64,000 bases of DNA. It comes from Euborellia annulipes. Its lineage: Eukaryota > Arthropoda > Insecta > Dermaptera > Anisolabididae. The notes below the pieces were generated by a model. The model ran no database searches. It saw only the letters and a list, made by a program, of their open reading frames with translations, and was not told the origin of the DNA. The stretch spans positions 1 through 64,000 of the forward strand of contig JAKCPI010001729.1 in the NCBI GenBank assembly GCA_023213315.1, in the 5' to 3' direction. Shown piece by piece: positions 28,701 to 34,700 of the stretch (the first letter of the stretch is position 1; each line of letters begins with the position of its first letter). The position numbers and the translations under genes are program-made.

Positions 28701-31700
28701 CTTATCATCTGGAAAAGGCTGATTTCTTTCTTTAAGTATTTTTTTGTCATTTCGATGTGAGAAACATTACTCCTTATGTCTAAAATCTATTAATCTCAAA
28801 TAGCCGAGTGCGGGGCTGTGTTGTAGTAGGGCATGCCACGCACAAATGGGTCTATTCGACTACCAGCGGTACTTATGTTTTGAATTAATAAATATGTACC
28901 AGAGGGATGTATAGCTTAGAGTAGAGATGTTCAAGAAAGAAAAACAAGAAGAAGTTTCCTTATTGAAATCAGCCATGTTTCGGTCCTAGATTTGGACCAT
29001 CATCAGAAATGGGCTGTGTCAGAAAGACATATCAATTTCCCCGAAACGAGAGTGCCTCAAGTGCAAGTATGAGTCTTATGCACTTTTGATAACAAATGTT
29101 ATTGTTAACATTAACTCATACTTGCACATAATGCCCTCTCGTTTCGGGGAAATTGATATGTTTTTCTGACACAGCCCCAGTTCTGATGATGGTCCAAACC
29201 TAGAACCGAAAATATATTTTCTTTAACTGGAGATTGTCTATATTAGTGATACTATGTAGACAACCAGGACGAGAAATAAAACGCTATTTTATTTCAATGT
29301 CCTCGTCCACGTTTCGGGTGCTAATCACCCCCTTCCTTCTGAGCAGGTGTCAATTATAACTCAGCCCTGACGTCGAAGAGGGCGACCCGAAACGTCGATG
29401 AGGACATTGAAATAAAATGGCGTTTTATTTCTCGACCTGACTGCCTACAGAGTGTCATTAATATAGGACCGAAACATTTGCCGTGGGCTGATTTCAATAA
29501 GGAAACCTCATTGGCTGAATTCTTCTTGTTTTTCTTTCTTCAACAATTAATAAATAATAAGAATCAGAATTTAGATATATCATTAGTGCTATGGGCTAAC
29601 CTGTTTCCCAGTTAAAATCTTTTACCGGTAATGCAGTCATAATTTTATAGGTTCGGTTAAGCCCATAGTTTTTACAGTATGACTGTTTTCATCAAAAATA
29701 TAAAATTTCTAATAATAAAATGAAGAAAGATAAGAGTAGAATAAAAAAATGAATTTATTCGTACCAATCTCTTTTTCTATATCGACGTTTCAGAGATTAA
29801 ACATCACCCATCCTTCTTAAAAGTTAAAGTTTTCAGCGCTTTGATACAATTTCTCTTTTTGTGCTCCATCTTCGTGATTCTTTCTGAAAATTTTTGATCT
29901 TTACAACTTGAAAATTCCTATTTCATGTCAGATTTTTAGGATATAAAGAAGAAAAAAGTAAAAGTAATTAATTAAGACAATAATGAAGTCTTGAAGATAT
30001 AAATGAATTACAGAGAGAAAGAAAAAAAAATGTAGAATTATTTTATACTAAAATATTAACACAGTTTGACGTTTCCATTTGCTGCGTCCTGGGACAGATG
30101 TCACCCCGAACTCGTACTCGTCGTTAGCCCGCCACCACCACAGAAAAAACATCAATTCCACCCAATACACGCAACATAAGTAGGCTTGTCCCAGCATCCC
30201 TATGCTGTTCAGATGACGATAACAGAACTAGTCGATTCCAGTCTTCCTTTGCCCTCCCGCGATTGGAACAAGCTCCCTGCGTCTATCTTCCCCAAAACCT
30301 ACAATCTTCAGACTTTCAAGTCTAATCTCAACAGGCATCTTCTCAGTTCCCGCAGTTGAGTTCCCCTTTTGTTTTTATTTTCTTCCTGGCTGCATGTGAC
30401 TACTGGTCATTATAGGTCTTCGGACCTTATGCACCCATTCCAAAAATTAAAATAAACTTCCTGATTCTATCAATTTAACACTAGGACTGTTTCAATAATA
30501 CAATAATTTTAAAATAAATAAATCATCTATTTTTTAATTCAACTTAAAAGCTACTTTTAAGAGAACACTTCATAAAGTTAAGCCTAAGCTCAAAGCTACA
30601 CTTTCGATAGCATCAGGCACTTATGGCGTAGTGTAGCGGACAAGAATCACCTCCCAGAGCACAGAGTTAAGAGCTGAGAATGAGTTTTACACAAGATAGA
30701 GGGCAGGCAACATTGCCACATTTGCTTACTTTGAAGAATGTTATTTACTTCCATGCGGGTTGTAATTTTTTTGGCTTTCGAAATTTTATCTTATCCGTTT
30801 AAATATTATTAACAATAAAATGTCCAAATTTTTGATGACCCATCGGGCGTCTTTTATTTATGTCCCTCGAAATGGGATTAAATTGACGAAATTCCTCCCG
30901 TCATCGATATTATTTTGATCGACATTTATTTATTTATTTCAATCGCATCTATAAATAATCATTCTTAAAAAAAAAAAAGTTTCATTTAAAAACACACTTA
31001 AAACTAAAATGAATATATCAACTCTATTTATTAAACTCTCAACTATAAATAACGAGTAAGCCTTTTAGGTCACCACAAGGATGTTGATATTTCTGAACGT
31101 TTATTTTTCAATCTATTTTCAAACTCGTTTTCCAGTCTCACATCGGAAAAATTTTCTTTTTAGTCTATTTCAATCTTTACATCGAAATGAATCTCTTTCT
31201 AACTTTGCCGCTGTTCATTTCGTTATTTCAGATTTATGAATTCCAAGTTGTCTCCGTCGATGGCGAGTATGAGGTGGCGTCGAAAACAGTCGAAGTGGAT
31301 ACCTCAGCTGTGGAAGGCCCGATTATCCGACCGAAGGAGAATGTCGCCACCGCCGGCTGGTTTATTGGCATGATGCTTGCCATCGCTTTCCTTATACTCG
31401 TATTGATTCTCGTCTGTGTTATTAAACGCAATCGGGGTGGCAAATATGTGGTACATGAACGTGAAGCTGCTGCTGGTCGAGCGGAACCAGATGAGCCAGG
31501 ATTTCAGGAATACTCCCAACCGCTGGGAGGTGGCCGAGGTCCGGGCGCTGGGCGACGACCATCTGGCACCTCTGGCGATAAGCCTGGAGGCGGAGGTGCG
31601 GGAGATAGTGATTCCGATTCGATGGCCGAATACGGCGAAGGGGACACCGGTAAATGACACCATCATTTTTTTTTTCTTTAAACAAATACTTTGTCGTTCA

Positions 31701-34700
31701 AATTGGAAGCAATAAACAATGCCTTTGTTAAAAAAAATCGCTTTTTTTTAATAAGATTTTAACTTTCGACCGTTGGTTCTCGTTGAAACATTTTGTAAAT
31801 TAAAATTAAATATACAAATTAAACACTAGGTTATTTGTTTCAAAGGTTTTATTAATTAAAAATTAACACTTGATACGTATTTCGACAATTTCTTGTCATC
31901 ATCATTAGAATGTAATCACTTCTGATGATGACAAGAAATTGTCGAAATACGTATCAAGTGTTAATTTTTAATTAATAAATCGCTTTTTTATCTGGTTAAA
32001 TAACCTGGAAGGGAATAAACTTTTAATTTCGGTTGTTGAGGCTATTTTGACATTAGAGAACATTTGATTTTCAAATTATTCAAATGACTTTAAAGTTAAT
32101 TTGAGATCAATATGATAATAATTTGAAAAAATCGAGTGATAATATAAAATGAGGCAATTGGATGAACATCGAGATCGAGAAAAGATGTTCCAGGGTGGCT
32201 TGTATAAGCCAGTGTCGCACTAGCGTTAAATCCTGGCCCATCCGAGTAAGGGAGAACTTTTCAAATTAATGAATCCATCATTTATCCCTGAAAAATATTA
32301 ATTATATAATAGAAAGGGCCAAAGTCCATGACAAGTCCATTGCAAATGTTAGTCGCCAGGCCTCATTCAAATGTTCTGTTAATATATATTTTTTGTTATA
32401 TTTATTTAAAAATTCCGAAGACCAGAATAAGAAAATCAAAAGTAAACCTTCCAGCAATCAAAATATAATTTTTTTTAAGGAAAGGACCGGAGAATAAATA
32501 AATCTTCCAATTGTAATAATTTTTTTTTTTATTTTACTATAGAAAAAATCGATAAATGGCAAATATACACTCAGGGCCGCAGACAGACTTGAAGGACCCC
32601 GGAGCTACATAATAATACAGCCCCCCCCCCCCCCCCCCACTCTAAAGTTTTTTTTTAGTTTGTAAAAGGCTATTAAAGGGCCCTGGGAGGCCCCCTCAGG
32701 AAAAAAATTTCCAGATTATTTTTAATTATAATTTTAAGATTTAAGCTAAAGGGCAAGGAAAAAATTTTCAGAAAATGATTTTTTCAAGTTTTAACCCGGA
32801 AAATTATTTTTTTTTTATTAGAATTTTAAAGTTGGAGCGCAAAGGGCCCGCGCTCCCTTGGAGGGTCCGAGCCCCGGGGATATAGTATTTAGACGAACTT
32901 AATTGAAGTTGAAATTTTGAAAGGGGACCCCCCCCCCCCCCGCTCCCCCTGTTTATACCTGAGGATCCGGCAAATGATTCTCCAGCCTAATCTAGAAGGC
33001 AGCTTTATTTCTTGCCTATTATTATTCTTTTCCAAAAATAACTTTTAGTATTTTTTTCATAATAAATTTTATTCGATTTCTTTGCATTTTATAATTATGA
33101 TATATATATATCAAGATTTATTAACAAAGACAAAAAAAGAGATTTTGTTTCCAATTTATGAATAACATTGTAGCCTATATACCCAAAAATGTGAGACCAC
33201 TTGTGAATTCTTAAATAAATAATGGAAAATTAGAAATTTAATAAAATTACTTTTTATTATATTATTAATTAAAAAAAAAGAATAATTAAAAGTTTATTAA
33301 AAAAAAACTAATCAAATTGCATAATAAATTTATTTTTATTATATGGTTCAAAACATATAAACCTTATTAAAATTTAATATAATAATAGTTCCGGTTTATA
33401 AGTTGAAATAACCTTTCATTAATTCTATCATCTTTTTTTTTGCTGACTTCCAACCACCCTTCATAATAAGACCTCCAGAAAAATCCTCCATTAAGTTTTC
33501 TAGAACCTTTAAATCTGGACTAAGTGATGGTCACTCAAAAACGTTAATTTTTGTGAACAGGGTGATCAGGACTTTATAAAAATTCAATAACAGATCTTAG
33601 TGTTCCGAAAAAATATGCCGTTTATCACGATTTAATATAAATAATTAAAATGAATTTTATTAAATTTGCAATTGCCATTACTCATTTGGTCTCATATTTT
33701 TCTCTCGCACTATATATAAGCTTATATTTATTTATTTAACTTTTTTAATTTCTTTTAATTTATGTCAATGCTTTTTATTAGAAAGCACACGAGCACCATT
33801 CTTTTTATTTTTATTTACACTCGCCCCGTTATTTTTTTGTTACTTTTTTTTATGTTCGCTTTAATTCCTCGCTGTTGGATATTCCTGCATGCAGAAGGCA
33901 TGAATGAAGATGGTTCATTCATTGGCCAGTACGGTCGACATCAACGCAAGACAGATTCAGGCAGCGGAGGATTCGCTACTCTTGTCTAGGTATTCATTTC
34001 ATTTCATTTTTAACAATTCATCAACTCATTCTCTATTTACCTACTGTGAATTGAAATTGTTTTTATTTTGTGTAGTTTTTAAGATTGTAGTCCGTATTCA
34101 ATTTTCGCTCTTTTCATTAAATATGAATTCTTTTATATTTAAAACAATTTTCCAGAGAAATAAGACTTGGAGTATTATGAGTTATTCTTTACTGTGAGTA
34201 CATTATTTGCTGGTGGGTCGAGTGACCCGCCCTTCAGGGACATTCTTTGCCCAAGCTTATGAAAACACGACTGGAAGACTATTCGTTAAAATTTCAATAA
34301 ATTTGAGGAATATTAGTGTTCATGGGTATTTTCTAATAAAAAATTAATAATATAAGGTTAACAACACAGATTCCAGGTTGGAGAAGATGGAATTCTCAAA
34401 ATATATATAATGAAAAACAAAATTTCTCTAATTTTCATTCTATTAGACATCATCAAAATACAAAAAAAAAAAAACTTATTTATTTTTCAGGTACAGAAAA
34501 ATCATGCCTTAATAAAAGCAAAATCCCTTCTACAATATTTAAATTTTTCTCACCTCAATTAACAAAATATTATCAATCATTTCAATAAGTCAACTGTTAA
34601 AAATTGTTAACATGTATATATAATACCAAAACAGTTCTTAAGTCCTTAAAAATTATTTTCAATTTATATATATATATATATATATATACATAAAAAAATA

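Larger units (their letters stand above)
28674..31231 (+). other. Nrg intron 12 (2.6 kb)
   Basis: Contains the nested foldbacks (28928-29545), a single hammerhead-like remnant at 29745-29835 (reverse strand, GAAACGTCGA), a LINE 3' end (30065-30465) and, at 30560-30640, a fragment related to the mariner-like MITEs (CAGGCACTTATGGCG). The last 600 bp is AT-rich without structure. Confidence 0.75.

Noticed and set aside
30065..30465. A functional reverse-transcriptase gene
   Set aside because: Only the last few dozen codons remain, with a frameshift and stop; it is a truncated LINE end.
31304..31685. Reverse-strand genes opposite Nrg exon 13
   Set aside because: They are antisense shadows of the GC-rich coding exon.
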